In this document: piece by piece, positions 17,654-24,420 of the stretch
Position numbering within the stretch: the stretch's first letter is position 1
How the letters are laid out: every line of letters begins with the position of its first letter
NCBI GenBank assembly: GCA_018001225.1
Contig: JAGNIJ010000020.1
Coordinates: 1 to 64,000 of the forward strand
Direction: 5' to 3'
Length of the DNA: 64,000 bases
Origin: Kiritimatiellia bacterium
GTDB lineage: Bacteria; Verrucomicrobiota; Kiritimatiellia; CAIQIC01; JAGNIJ01
The notes under the pieces: model-generated
Told to the model about the DNA's origin: nothing
Database searches by the model: none
Seen by the model: only the letters and a program-made list of their open reading frames with translations
Made by a program: the position numbers and the translations under genes

Positions 17654-18877
17654 GTGTCCCGCGCCGCGCTGATCATCTTTGCGGTCACCTACGCCGGCGT
17701 GGCGCTGGGCCGGCTCCCCGGGCTCGCCCTGGACCGGACGGGCTTGGCCCTGCTGGGCGGCATCGCCATGGTCGTCGCGGGCGTGCTCACGGAACCGGAG
17801 GCCCTGCGGGCGATCGATTTCCCGACTCTCGGCCTGCTCTACGCGCTGATGGTGCTGTCCGCCCAGTTGCGGCTCGGCGGGTTCTACACGCGGGTCGCGC
17901 TCGCGGTCGCCCGGCTGATGGACCGCCCGGCCCGGTTCCTGCTCATCCTGATGGCCGTCAGCGCCGCGCTCTCGGCCCTGCTGGTCAACGACATCGTCTG
18001 CCTGGCGTTCACCCCGGTCCTCGCCGTCTCGCTGCTCCGGAGCGGGCTCAACCCCGTCCCGTTCCTCCTCGGGCTGGCGGTCTCCAGCAACATCGGCTCG
18101 GCGGCCACGATCATCGGGAACCCCCAGAACATGCTGATCGGCCAGGTCGGCCGCCTGCACTTCGGCCGGTTCCTGCTCTGGTGCGGGCCGCCTTCGCTGC
18201 TGGCCCTGCTGGCGGCGTTCCTCGTCCTCGCCTGGCTCTACCGCGGGCGGTGGCGCCGCCCCGCGCCGGCCGCGAACCCGGCGGCGGTCTGGCCGGAGTT
18301 CAACCGGCACCAGGCCGCGAAGGGCGTGGCGGCAACGGCCGTCCTCGTGGCCCTCTTTTTCACGCCCATCCCGCGCGAGCTGTCCGCCATGGCCGTCGCC
18401 GGCGTGCTGCTGTGCAGCCGCAGGATGCAGACGCGCTGGATCCTCGACCTGGTGGATTGGCACCTGATCACCCTGTTCGCCGGCCTGTTCGTGGTCATCC
18501 GCGGCATCGAGGCCGCCGGGCTGCCGGAGCGCATGCTGGCCGCCCTGCAGGGGCACGGCATGGACATCCGGCAGCCCGGCCTGCTGACCCTCGTCTCCGC
18601 CGCCTTGAGCAACCTGGTCAGCAACGTGCCGGCCACAATGCTGCTGGTGAAGTTCATGGATCCCGCCGACCCCGTGCCGTGGTACGTCATGGCCCTCGCG
18701 ATGACCTATGCCGGCAACCTGCTGACGATCGGCAGCATCGCCAACCTCATCGTCATCGAGCAGGCGAAGCCCTACGGCATCGAGATCGGCTTCCGCGAGC
18801 ACGCGCGCGCGGGCATCCCGGTGACCGTCGTCTCCCTGCTGATCACGCTGGGGTGGATCTGGTGGCGGGCGGGATAG
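17654..18877 (+). CDS. ArsB/SLC13-like inner-membrane permease
   Basis: A 407-residue polytopic membrane protein with about ten hydrophobic segments. The hallmark NIGSAATIIGNPQNMLIG near residue 155-172 and its second-half counterpart (ALSNLVSNVPATMLLVKF) are the paired discontinuous helices of the ion transporter superfamily (ArsB, NhaD, SLC13/DASS). Likely an anion or dicarboxylate carrier or Na+/H+ antiporter; substrate unclear, and no arsenic genes are nearby. The GTG at 17654 is chosen because AGGGAGG lies 8 nt upstream; earlier in-frame codons fall in a repeat. The 3' end runs into an inverted repeat. Confidence 0.82.
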   Translation: MSRAALIIFAVTYAGVALGRLPGLALDRTGLALLGGIAMVVAGVLTEPEALRAIDFPTLGLLYALMVLSAQLRLGGFYTRVALAVARLMDRPARFLLILMAVSAALSALLVNDIVCLAFTPVLAVSLLRSGLNPVPFLLGLAVSSNIGSAATIIGNPQNMLIGQVGRLHFGRFLLWCGPPSLLALLAAFLVLAWLYRGRWRRPAPAANPAAVWPEFNRHQAAKGVAATAVLVALFFTPIPRELSAMAVAGVLLCSRRMQTRWILDLVDWHLITLFAGLFVVIRGIEAAGLPERMLAALQGHGMDIRQPGLLTLVSAALSNLVSNVPATMLLVKFMDPADPVPWYVMALAMTYAGNLLTIGSIANLIVIEQAKPYGIEIGFREHARAGIPVTVVSLLITLGWIWWRAG

Positions 18878-18881
18878 GAAG

Positions 18882-18958
18882 GAACTACGAAACACGCGAA
18901 AGACGCGAAAAGGAAAAGGCTATCCCTCTTTCGCGTGTTTTGCGTGTTTCGTAGTTTC
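18882..18958 (+). repeat. ACTACGAAACACGCGAAA inverted repeat between convergent genes
   Basis: GAACTACGAAACACGCGAAAG..CGCGAAAAG (18882-18912) is mirrored by CTTTCGCGTGTTTTGCGTGTTTCGTAG (18928-18954). The arms are about 30 nt with few mismatches. It lies between the permease and trmH stops and probably forms a bidirectional terminator-like hairpin; its right arm encodes the last residues of the SpoU protein. Confidence 0.7.
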
Positions 18959-19768
18959 TCCTCTGCTTCTCTGCCGGACGGCTTCGTAGAGCAGGATGGT
19001 CGCCGCGGCGGACACGTTGAGCGAGTCCGCCTGCCCGAGCATCGGGATCCGCACCTTGAGGTCCGCGTGCTCCATCCAGAACGGCTTGAGCCCGTACTGC
19101 TCCGAGCCCACGACGATCGCCGTGCCGCCGGTCATGTCCGCCCCGGTGTAGTCGCGGTCGGCGTGGGGCGTGGCGGCCAGGATGCGGATGCCGCGCGCCC
19201 GCAGCCAGGCCAGCGTCTCCTCCGGCGTGGCCTCGACCACAGGCAGGGCAAACAGGGTGCCGATGCTCGCGCGCACGACGTTGGGATTATTGATGTCCGT
19301 CGTCGGGTCGCAGACCAGGACGGCGTCCGCCCCCGCGGCGTCCGCCGAGCGCAGGAGCGTGCCGAGGTTCCCGGGTTTCTCGATGGCCTCGGCGATCACG
19401 AGCAGCGGGGCGGGCTTCTCCAGCTTCAGGGCGGCCAGCTTCCAGCGCACCTGGGGCCCGGTGGCGAGCAGGCCCTCGGGCCGGTCGCGGTAGGCCATCT
19501 TGGCGAAGACGGGCTCGGTGCATTCGAAGAGCTCCGCGCCGGCTTGGCGGCAGGCCTCGACCACCTCGGGTTCGTGGTGGCCCAGGTAGAGCGGCGGGCA
19601 GTAGAAAAGGGCGTTCGGCTTCCAGCCGTTGGCCACCGCCCGGCGCAGTTCCCGGTAGCCTTCCACCACGAGCAGCCCGGCCTCGTCGCGGTGCGGGCGG
19701 CGGGCCAGCCTGACCACGTCCTTGACCCGGGGGTTCTGTAGACTGGTGATCTTCTGCGGTTCGTTCAT
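18920..19768 (-). CDS. SpoU/TrmH-family RNA 2'-O-ribose methyltransferase
   Basis: A 282-residue SPOUT-fold methyltransferase. Motif 1 is EKPGNLGTLLRSADAAGADAVLV, motif 2 GTAIVVGSEQYGL, and motif 3 IPMLGQADSLNVSAAATILLYEA, which together form the knotted SAM site; the N-terminal part resembles the substrate-binding domain of the RlmB/TsnR group (KITSLQNPRVKDVVRL). The exact rRNA or tRNA target cannot be told. The ATG at 19768 starts MNEPQKIT; open frame further upstream lies in a repeat. The C-terminal tail after YEAVRQR (..KHAKHAKEG) is encoded by the 18928-18958 repeat arm and is unlikely to be functional. Confidence 0.87.
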   Translation of the reverse strand: MNEPQKITSLQNPRVKDVVRLARRPHRDEAGLLVVEGYRELRRAVANGWKPNALFYCPPLYLGHHEPEVVEACRQAGAELFECTEPVFAKMAYRDRPEGLLATGPQVRWKLAALKLEKPAPLLVIAEAIEKPGNLGTLLRSADAAGADAVLVCDPTTDINNPNVVRASIGTLFALPVVEATPEETLAWLRARGIRILAATPHADRDYTGADMTGGTAIVVGSEQYGLKPFWMEHADLKVRIPMLGQADSLNVSAAATILLYEAVRQRSRGETTKHAKHAKEG

Positions 19769-19781
19769 GGCGGCATAGGTT

Positions 19782-19843
19782 CTCGGGCGCCGGCCAGCGG
19801 CGCCCCTACGTTCCAGCCCTGTAGGGGCGTCGCTCGCGACGCC
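19782..19843 (+). repeat. Palindromic repeat, CCCCTAC/GTAGGGG family, copy 2
   Basis: Same element as 17563-17624: the identical 28 nt at 19782-19809, then GTAGGGGCGTCGCTCGCGACGCC (19821-19843). The spacer between the arms differs. It sits 14 nt upstream of the SpoU start codon on the opposite strand. Confidence 0.65.
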
Positions 19844-19913
19844 CGCTCCGGCTCCGCTTGACCTATTCAACGCTTCGGGTACTCTGGATGTCGGATAGCT
19901 AAAGGGATTCGCC

Positions 19914-20582
19914 TTGAAACGTCACGCCAAATTGCTGGCCGCCCTCCTTCTGCCCGCGCTGGGAACGGCCGCCCGCGCCAACCAGCCCGCGGACTTCGCG
20001 CGCTACCAGGTCATCCTCGACCGCAAGCCGTTCGGCGTCGCCCCGCCCCCGCCCGTGGTCGCGCCGCCGCCGCTGACGGCCGAGCAGTCGTTTGCCCGGA
20101 CCCTGCGCTTGAGCGCCATCTGGGAAAACCCGGACGGCAGCATCCGGGTCGGCATCATCGACGCCAACGGCAACCGGAATTACTTCCTCGGCATCGGCGA
20201 CGCGGAAGACGGCGTCGAGCTGGTTTCCGCCGACTACAAGAACGAGGAGGCGGTGCTGCGCAAGGGCACCGAGATGGCGGTGCTGAAGCTGTCCTCGGGC
20301 GAGATCCAGCCGCTGAACCAGGAGCAGCAACAGCAGCGCCTGACGCAGGAGCAGGCCCAGCGGATGTCGTACGCCGAGCGGCGCAAGGAGCGCGAGCGCC
20401 AGCGCCAGCAGCCGCCCCCGCCCCCCCCGCAGCCGGTCTACACGGGCGCCGAGCTCGAAAAGCATCTCCAGGAATACCAGATGGAAGTGATCCGGCAGGG
20501 CCTCCCGCCGCTGCCCCTTCCGCTCACGCCCGAGATGGACGCCCAGCTCGTCTCCGAGGGCGTCCTGCCGCCGATGGAATAG
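19914..20582 (+). CDS. Exported hypothetical protein with Pro- and Gln-rich linkers
   Basis: A 222-residue protein of unknown function. It starts with TTG (AAAGGGA ribosome site about 7 nt upstream) and a signal peptide ending ARA-N. Residues 25-55 contain DFARYQVILDRKPFG followed by a run of prolines; residues 60-130 form a small beta-rich domain (LRLSAIWENPDGSIRVGIIDANGNRNYFLGIGD) reminiscent of the PilP/GspC periplasmic domains of pilus and type II secretion systems. This is only a resemblance. Then comes a Gln/Arg-rich coiled segment, six prolines, and a C-terminal LTPEMDAQLVSEGVLPP. A role in a secretion complex is possible, but no partner genes are adjacent. Confidence 0.65.
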   Translation: MKRHAKLLAALLLPALGTAARANQPADFARYQVILDRKPFGVAPPPPVVAPPPLTAEQSFARTLRLSAIWENPDGSIRVGIIDANGNRNYFLGIGDAEDGVELVSADYKNEEAVLRKGTEMAVLKLSSGEIQPLNQEQQQQRLTQEQAQRMSYAERRKERERQRQQPPPPPPQPVYTGAELEKHLQEYQMEVIRQGLPPLPLPLTPEMDAQLVSEGVLPPME

Positions 20583-20619
20583 CCGCCGTGCCCGACGGAA
20601 TCGGCGGGGGCTCCTTCTC

Positions 20620-20647
20620 CGGCTCGCGGGGACGCTCGCCCTCCAGG
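20620..20647 (+). repeat. LEGERP-family repeat, single arm
   Basis: One 28-nt arm (CGGCTCGCGG..CTCGCCCTCCAGG) identical to that at 62907-62934, located between the convergent 19914 and 20669 genes. No long complementary arm is seen next to it. Confidence 0.65.
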
Positions 20648-20668
20648 CGCCTTTCGCATGAAGGTGGA

Positions 20669-21538
20669 TTAGGCCGACGGGCCGCCGCGGGTATAAATGA
20701 AGCGGATCGCCGCACCGCCGGGGGCCGGCGGGCCGTTCGTGCTCGATCCGTTCCCATTGCCGTTGGTGCTCGTGCCGTTGCCCGTGCCGTTCGTGCTCGA
20801 GCCGTTGTCCGTTGTGTTCGTGGACGAGGACGGCTGGAAGATCGTCACCGTGTCCGTCCGCCCGGCGGCGTCCGTGACGGTCAGGGTGTTGTCGCCCGAG
20901 GCGGTGCGCGTATACGTGACGGACGTCCCCGTGCCGGGCGATACGCCCCCGCGGCTGCTGTTGCCCACGGTCCAGGTAAAGGGCGACGATCCCGTGTCGT
21001 TGCACGTGAACACCCGGCTGTTCTGGTTCGAGTAAAGGGTATCTCCATCCGGGCTGATCGTGATCTCCCCGACGACGCCGGTCGGGGAGGGATTGATCGT
21101 GCCCACGGCGTAGAGCGTGGAGTACTGGTTCGGCTCGATCCAGGTCCCCCTCATGGTGCCGTCGGTGCCCTCGCCGTTCAGCGTCCCGGAGATCGTCACG
21201 GACCGGCCGATGGTGGTGCGGCCCTCGAGGGTAAAGGAGGCGGTCGTATCCACCAGGTTGCCCAGGGTGCCGCGGAAGACGATGCCGTTGTTGTCGACGG
21301 CCTCGAGCTGGTCGCCGTTCTGGCGCAGGTTCAGCAGCGTGACCTCGTCGCCGCTGTTCGGCGGCGAGACCATCCCCGTGCCGTTGGCGCCGGTGCCCTG
21401 GTAGAAGCCGCTGAAATCGATGCCGAGCATCCGCACGACGCTGTCGGCCGAACCCACTTCGCAGCCGCACAGCGAATAGAGGACCAGCGGCACCAGCGCC
21501 GCGACCAACCCGAGAGCAATGCACGCCGTTCGTTTCAT
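20669..21538 (-). CDS. Lipoprotein, N-terminal twin of the next gene, Asn/Gly-rich C-terminus
   Basis: A 289-residue predicted lipoprotein (signal peptide ending SLCGC). Residues about 25-145 (SADSVVRMLGIDFSGFYQGTG...STLYAVGTINPSP) form a beta-rich domain nearly identical to that of the upstream neighbour at 21579-22265. Beyond it the two differ: here there is a bacterial Ig-like segment (FTCNDTGSSPFTWTVGNSS...TASGDNTLTVTDAAGRTDTVTI) and then an NGT/NGN repeat linker (NGSSTNGTGNGTSTNGNGN) with a short tail. It is probably surface-exposed. Function is unknown. The pair arose by tandem duplication followed by exchange or replacement of the C-terminal part. Confidence 0.75.
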   Translation of the reverse strand: MKRTACIALGLVAALVPLVLYSLCGCEVGSADSVVRMLGIDFSGFYQGTGANGTGMVSPPNSGDEVTLLNLRQNGDQLEAVDNNGIVFRGTLGNLVDTTASFTLEGRTTIGRSVTISGTLNGEGTDGTMRGTWIEPNQYSTLYAVGTINPSPTGVVGEITISPDGDTLYSNQNSRVFTCNDTGSSPFTWTVGNSSRGGVSPGTGTSVTYTRTASGDNTLTVTDAAGRTDTVTIFQPSSSTNTTDNGSSTNGTGNGTSTNGNGNGSSTNGPPAPGGAAIRFIYTRGGPSA

Positions 21539-21578
21539 TCGATCTTTCCGCGGATCAACGGGCCCACAGGGGCTCGCG

Positions 21579-22265
21579 CTACTGGAAGTTGGCCGTTACG
21601 CTTTTATCCCCTGTCATCGTGATGGTGGTGGGATTGCTGCTGCCGCTCAAATCCCCGGACCAGCTCGAGAACGAGAACCCGGTGCTCGCGGTCGCCTGAA
21701 GCGTAACCACGGCCCCGTTTGAATACGAGCCCCCCGACGGGGAAACCGACCCGGCGCCCGACGGGTTGATGGTAACCGTCAGCGTATAGGTCCCGACGGG
21801 GTTGTTGGTTGGCGAGGGATTGATGACGGCCTCGGCGTAGAGCGTGGAGTACTGGTTCGGCTCGATCCAGGTCCCGCGCATGGTGCCGTCGGTGCCCTCG
21901 CCGCTCAACGTGCCGGAGATGGTCACGGACCGGCCGACGGTGGTCCGGCCCTCGAGGGTAAAGGAGGCCGTTGTATCCACCAGGTTGCCCAGGGTGCCGC
22001 GGAAGACGATGCCGTTGTTGTCTATGGCCTCGAGCTGGTCGCCGTTCTGGCGCAGGTTCAGCAGCGTGACCTCGTCCCCGCTGTTCGCCGGCGAGACCAT
22101 CTGGGTTCCGTTGGACCCGGTGCCCTGGTAGAACCCGCTGAAATCGACGGCGACCATGCGGACGACGCTGTCGGCGGAGCCGACCTCGCAGCCGCAGAGC
22201 GCGAGGAAGACCGGCGGCAGCAGGACGAGGGCCCAGCCGAACACCATCCATCCCGTTCGTTTCAT
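21579..22265 (-). CDS. Lipoprotein with InlB-type beta repeat C-terminus, duplicated N-terminal domain
   Basis: A 228-residue predicted lipoprotein (LALCGC lipobox-like). Residues about 25-145 match the 20669-21538 gene almost exactly (SADSVVRM..DFSGFYQGTGSNGTQMVSP.., TASFTLEGRTTVGRSVTISGTL). Residues about 158-228 are a bacterial divergent InlB B-repeat-like domain: YTLTVTINPSGAGSVSPSGG.. ending SNPTTITMTGDKSVTANF. Such modules are common on surface proteins of Gram-negative environmental bacteria. Only 40 nt separate the two copies. The gene upstream (PUR protein) is on the same strand and may be co-transcribed. Confidence 0.75.
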   Translation of the reverse strand: MKRTGWMVFGWALVLLPPVFLALCGCEVGSADSVVRMVAVDFSGFYQGTGSNGTQMVSPANSGDEVTLLNLRQNGDQLEAIDNNGIVFRGTLGNLVDTTASFTLEGRTTVGRSVTISGTLSGEGTDGTMRGTWIEPNQYSTLYAEAVINPSPTNNPVGTYTLTVTINPSGAGSVSPSGGSYSNGAVVTLQATASTGFSFSSWSGDLSGSSNPTTITMTGDKSVTANFQ

Positions 22266-22299
22266 GATTCTCTCCCGTGCCGTCCGTGTCGCCGGAGAT

Positions 22300-22524
22300 T
22301 CAGGCCGGCGCGGCCTGGTTGCCGCCCTTGTCCGCCTCGATCGCGCGTTCGATGGTGTCGAGGAAAAGATCCAGGCCGGTGGAGGGAACGATGATGGTGT
22401 CCCGCCGGCCGCCCACCTCCTCCGTGATCCGCAGGAAACGCCCGCGGGGGTTTTCCTTGAGGTCGAAATAGAACTGCTTGCGTTCGATCTGGATCCGCTC
22501 GCTCAACAGCACCGTATCCACCAT
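22300..22524 (-). CDS. PUR-domain small DNA/RNA-binding protein (DUF3276-like)
   Basis: A 74-residue protein with the single PUR-alpha-like repeat found in spirochaetes (Borrelia BpuR) and Bacteroidetes: LLSERIQIERKQFYFDLKENPRGRFLRITEEVGGRRDTIIVP followed by a helix LDLFLDTIERAIEADK. The beta-sheet plus helix half-repeat dimerises and binds single-stranded nucleic acids. The ATG at 22524 has GGAGGG just upstream. Its targets here are unknown; it may be a post-transcriptional regulator or nucleoid-type protein. Assignment is from motif pattern only. Confidence 0.8.
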   Translation of the reverse strand: MVDTVLLSERIQIERKQFYFDLKENPRGRFLRITEEVGGRRDTIIVPSTGLDLFLDTIERAIEADKGGNQAAPA

Positions 22525-22884
22525 GCCCTCCGCTTCCCCTCCCCTCCGCTCCTCCCTGCCCGGATGCCCGGCCGGGGCGCCCGGTCCAGCCGCAAACGCA
22601 GATGTACTCTAATCGCGCGCAGGACGTTGTCAACGCCGGATTGGACCGCCCGCGGCCACGGAACGTTGAGCCGCTAATTAGCGCGAACTGACACATCAAG
22701 GCATAGCCACAACCAAAAAGGCATTTAACGCAAAGTCGCGAAGGAACGCAAAGGTTCGCAAAGACTGTCGAGGGGGAACTGGTTGTTCAGAACGGATTCT
22801 CTTTATTATTCACAGCCTTTGCGCGCTTTGCGCCTTTGCGTTAACAAATCTTCCGAGCTCCCCCGCGGTGCTTGTTTCTTAAGG
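22525..22884. other. 360-nt intergenic region with inverted repeat
   Basis: No gene is seen. The first 100 nt hold the upstream region of the PUR gene; the rest is dominated by the TTAACGCAAAG inverted repeat and a short AT-richer centre around 22790-22815. Confidence 0.5.
22725..22844 (+). repeat. TTAACGCAAAG inverted repeat
   Basis: Left arm TTAACGCAAAG..CGCAAAGG..CGCAAAG (22725-22763) with the 10-nt unit nearGCAAAG repeated; right arm CCTTTGCGCGCTTTGCGCC.. ending TTTGCGTTAA (22816-22844). It lies downstream of the minus-strand OMP-like gene (stop at 22885... reading towards lower coordinates) and could act as its transcript end. Confidence 0.65.
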
Positions 22885-23928
22885 TCAGAACCGCAGGCCC
22901 GCCAGGAACATGACGGTGGTCGTTTCCAGCTGCACGAACTTGTTGAACTTCTCGCGCCGGTCCGCGACCTCTTCGTCGGGCCGGTCCTTGGCCAGGACCT
23001 CGGCGTCCGCCTTCATGTGCTGCACGCCGATGCCCAGCAGGAGTTCCAGCGTGTCGGACATCGGGATGCCGAGGAGCGCGCGGGCCTCGAAGTGGTCGTA
23101 GTCCAGGTCGAGGACCTTGTCGTTGCGGGAGGAGATGCCGATGTCCTCCGTGCTGCCGCTGAAGTCCAGCACCGCGACATAGCCCTGCAGGAGCAGTTCC
23201 GGCGCGCGCGGATTGTCCGGGTGGCGGCCGCCCATGCGCACGTCGAGGCCCAGGCCCAGCTCCGGCAGGACCATGCCGGTCCAGCCCTCGCCCTTGCCGC
23301 CGACCACGTATTCCCGGGGGGGGATTTCGTAGAGGATTACGCCCTCGGCCGGACCGGCGTCGATCTCGAAGCGGCTGAAGAACACGTTGAGCCCCAGGCC
23401 GATGGACGGCGTGAATTCCACGACGTCCCCGGCGTTGATGGAGACGGGCGTGACCATGGCGCGCAGCGCGAACGTGCCGCCCTGCAGTTCCGCCTTGAAG
23501 GCCTGGCCTTCGGGGATGGTCATGTAGTCGTAGGACTCCCCGTTGTAGCTGACGTCGTCCACCCCGATATAGTAGTCGCGGACGGCCCGGGTGCTCTCCG
23601 AAGGATTCAGGTACGTCAGCCTGGACTGGAGGGTGACGAAGCGCCACGCCTTCTCGAAGTCCAGGCCGAAGGTGGCATAGCCGCCGTCGAACCCCAGTTC
23701 CTCCAGCGTGTAGGTCTCGGCGAACTGCGAGTTCTTGTCCGGGTCCGTGAGGTCGTAGTACGGGCGGGTCGTTTCCTGGACGAAGCCGTCGAGCTTCGTC
23801 ATCTGCCCGCCCAGGACGGACAGGGAGGCGGTGAAGCGGCCTTCCGTCGTGCGGCCCCATTGCGGGCCGGCCAGGACGGAAACGGGGAGCAGGAGGATCG
23901 CGGGCGCAAGGCGCAGGAACGGGTTCAT
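22885..23928 (-). CDS. Outer-membrane beta-barrel protein, hypothetical
   Basis: A 347-residue protein with a signal peptide (MNPFLRLAPAILLLPVSVLAG) and strand-rich sequence with many Tyr/Phe/Gly residues. It ends FLAGLRF, the C-terminal phenylalanine signature for BAM-dependent barrels. Segments such as GGYATFGLDFEKAWRFVTLQSRLTYL and HFEARALLGIPMSDTLELLLGIGVQHM look like membrane strands of a 12-16-strand barrel. No named family is recognised. The ATG at 23928 is chosen over upstream codons because GAAGGAAACGCC precedes it; the frame upstream has no other ribosome site. Confidence 0.75.
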   Translation of the reverse strand: MNPFLRLAPAILLLPVSVLAGPQWGRTTEGRFTASLSVLGGQMTKLDGFVQETTRPYYDLTDPDKNSQFAETYTLEELGFDGGYATFGLDFEKAWRFVTLQSRLTYLNPSESTRAVRDYYIGVDDVSYNGESYDYMTIPEGQAFKAELQGGTFALRAMVTPVSINAGDVVEFTPSIGLGLNVFFSRFEIDAGPAEGVILYEIPPREYVVGGKGEGWTGMVLPELGLGLDVRMGGRHPDNPRAPELLLQGYVAVLDFSGSTEDIGISSRNDKVLDLDYDHFEARALLGIPMSDTLELLLGIGVQHMKADAEVLAKDRPDEEVADRREKFNKFVQLETTTVMFLAGLRF

Positions 23929-23999
23929 GGCGTTTCCTTCATTAAGGGCGCGGAGCGTCGGCAAGAATCGGACCCGAGTCAAGACCAAACCGGCGGTTT

Positions 24000-24028
24000 T
24001 TGACTTTTTCGGCTCGGGCAGGTACAGT
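24000..24028 (+). promoter_or_regulatory. Strong candidate promoter
   Basis: TTGACT (24000-24005), 17 nt, TACAGT (24023-24028), 14 nt before the ATG at 24043. This is one of the best sigma-70-type matches in the window. Confidence 0.55.
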
Positions 24029-24042
24029 CCGCGGCTCTCGAT

Positions 24043-24378
24043 ATGGGCACCCTGACGATCAATGCCTGGCTGGGAATCCTGATCACCGGCGCCGCCCTCC
24101 TCCTCGGAGGGTTCGCGACGGCCACGAGCATCCTCAACGCCCGCGGGCCCCGCGAGCGCCGGTTCGTGCTCGCGCGCTGCGCCGGCGCCTGGGCCGCCAT
24201 CGTCCTGCTGCTCTTCCTCGTGATCCTCACGCCGTTTCCCTGGAACATCGCCTGGATGATCCTCTACTTCTTCCACCTCCCCCTCGCGATCTACCGCTTC
24301 GCGTCCAAGCTCCAGTTGCTCCGGGTCCTGGAGTCGCGCGCGTCGGCCCGGCCGGCCGCCGACCGGCCCGGCAAATAG
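24043..24378 (+). CDS. Small integral membrane protein, hypothetical
   Basis: A 111-residue protein with three hydrophobic stretches: NAWLGILITGAALLLGGFATATS, CAGAWAAIVLLLFLVILTPFPW and NIAWMILYFFHLPLAIY, and a basic, Ala/Arg/Pro-rich C-terminal tail. No family is recognised. It has its own good promoter and lies directly upstream of a hybrid histidine kinase on the same strand (42 nt), so the two may form an operon, with this protein as a possible membrane partner; that is a guess from position only. Confidence 0.65.
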   Translation: MGTLTINAWLGILITGAALLLGGFATATSILNARGPRERRFVLARCAGAWAAIVLLLFLVILTPFPWNIAWMILYFFHLPLAIYRFASKLQLLRVLESRASARPAADRPGK

Positions 24379-24420
24379 GATTTGCCCTATCCCCCCGGAA
24401 TCCGCACACTATCCTGACGA

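Noticed and set aside
17654..18877. Arsenite pump ArsB
   Set aside because: Superfamily motifs fit, but no arsR/arsC/arsA genes are adjacent and the motif is shared by NhaD and SLC13 carriers.
22525..22884. Small RNA or tRNA gene in the 360-nt gap
   Set aside because: The structure seen is the inverted repeat; no cloverleaf or T-loop GGTTCGA pattern was found. The same applies to the other gaps checked.
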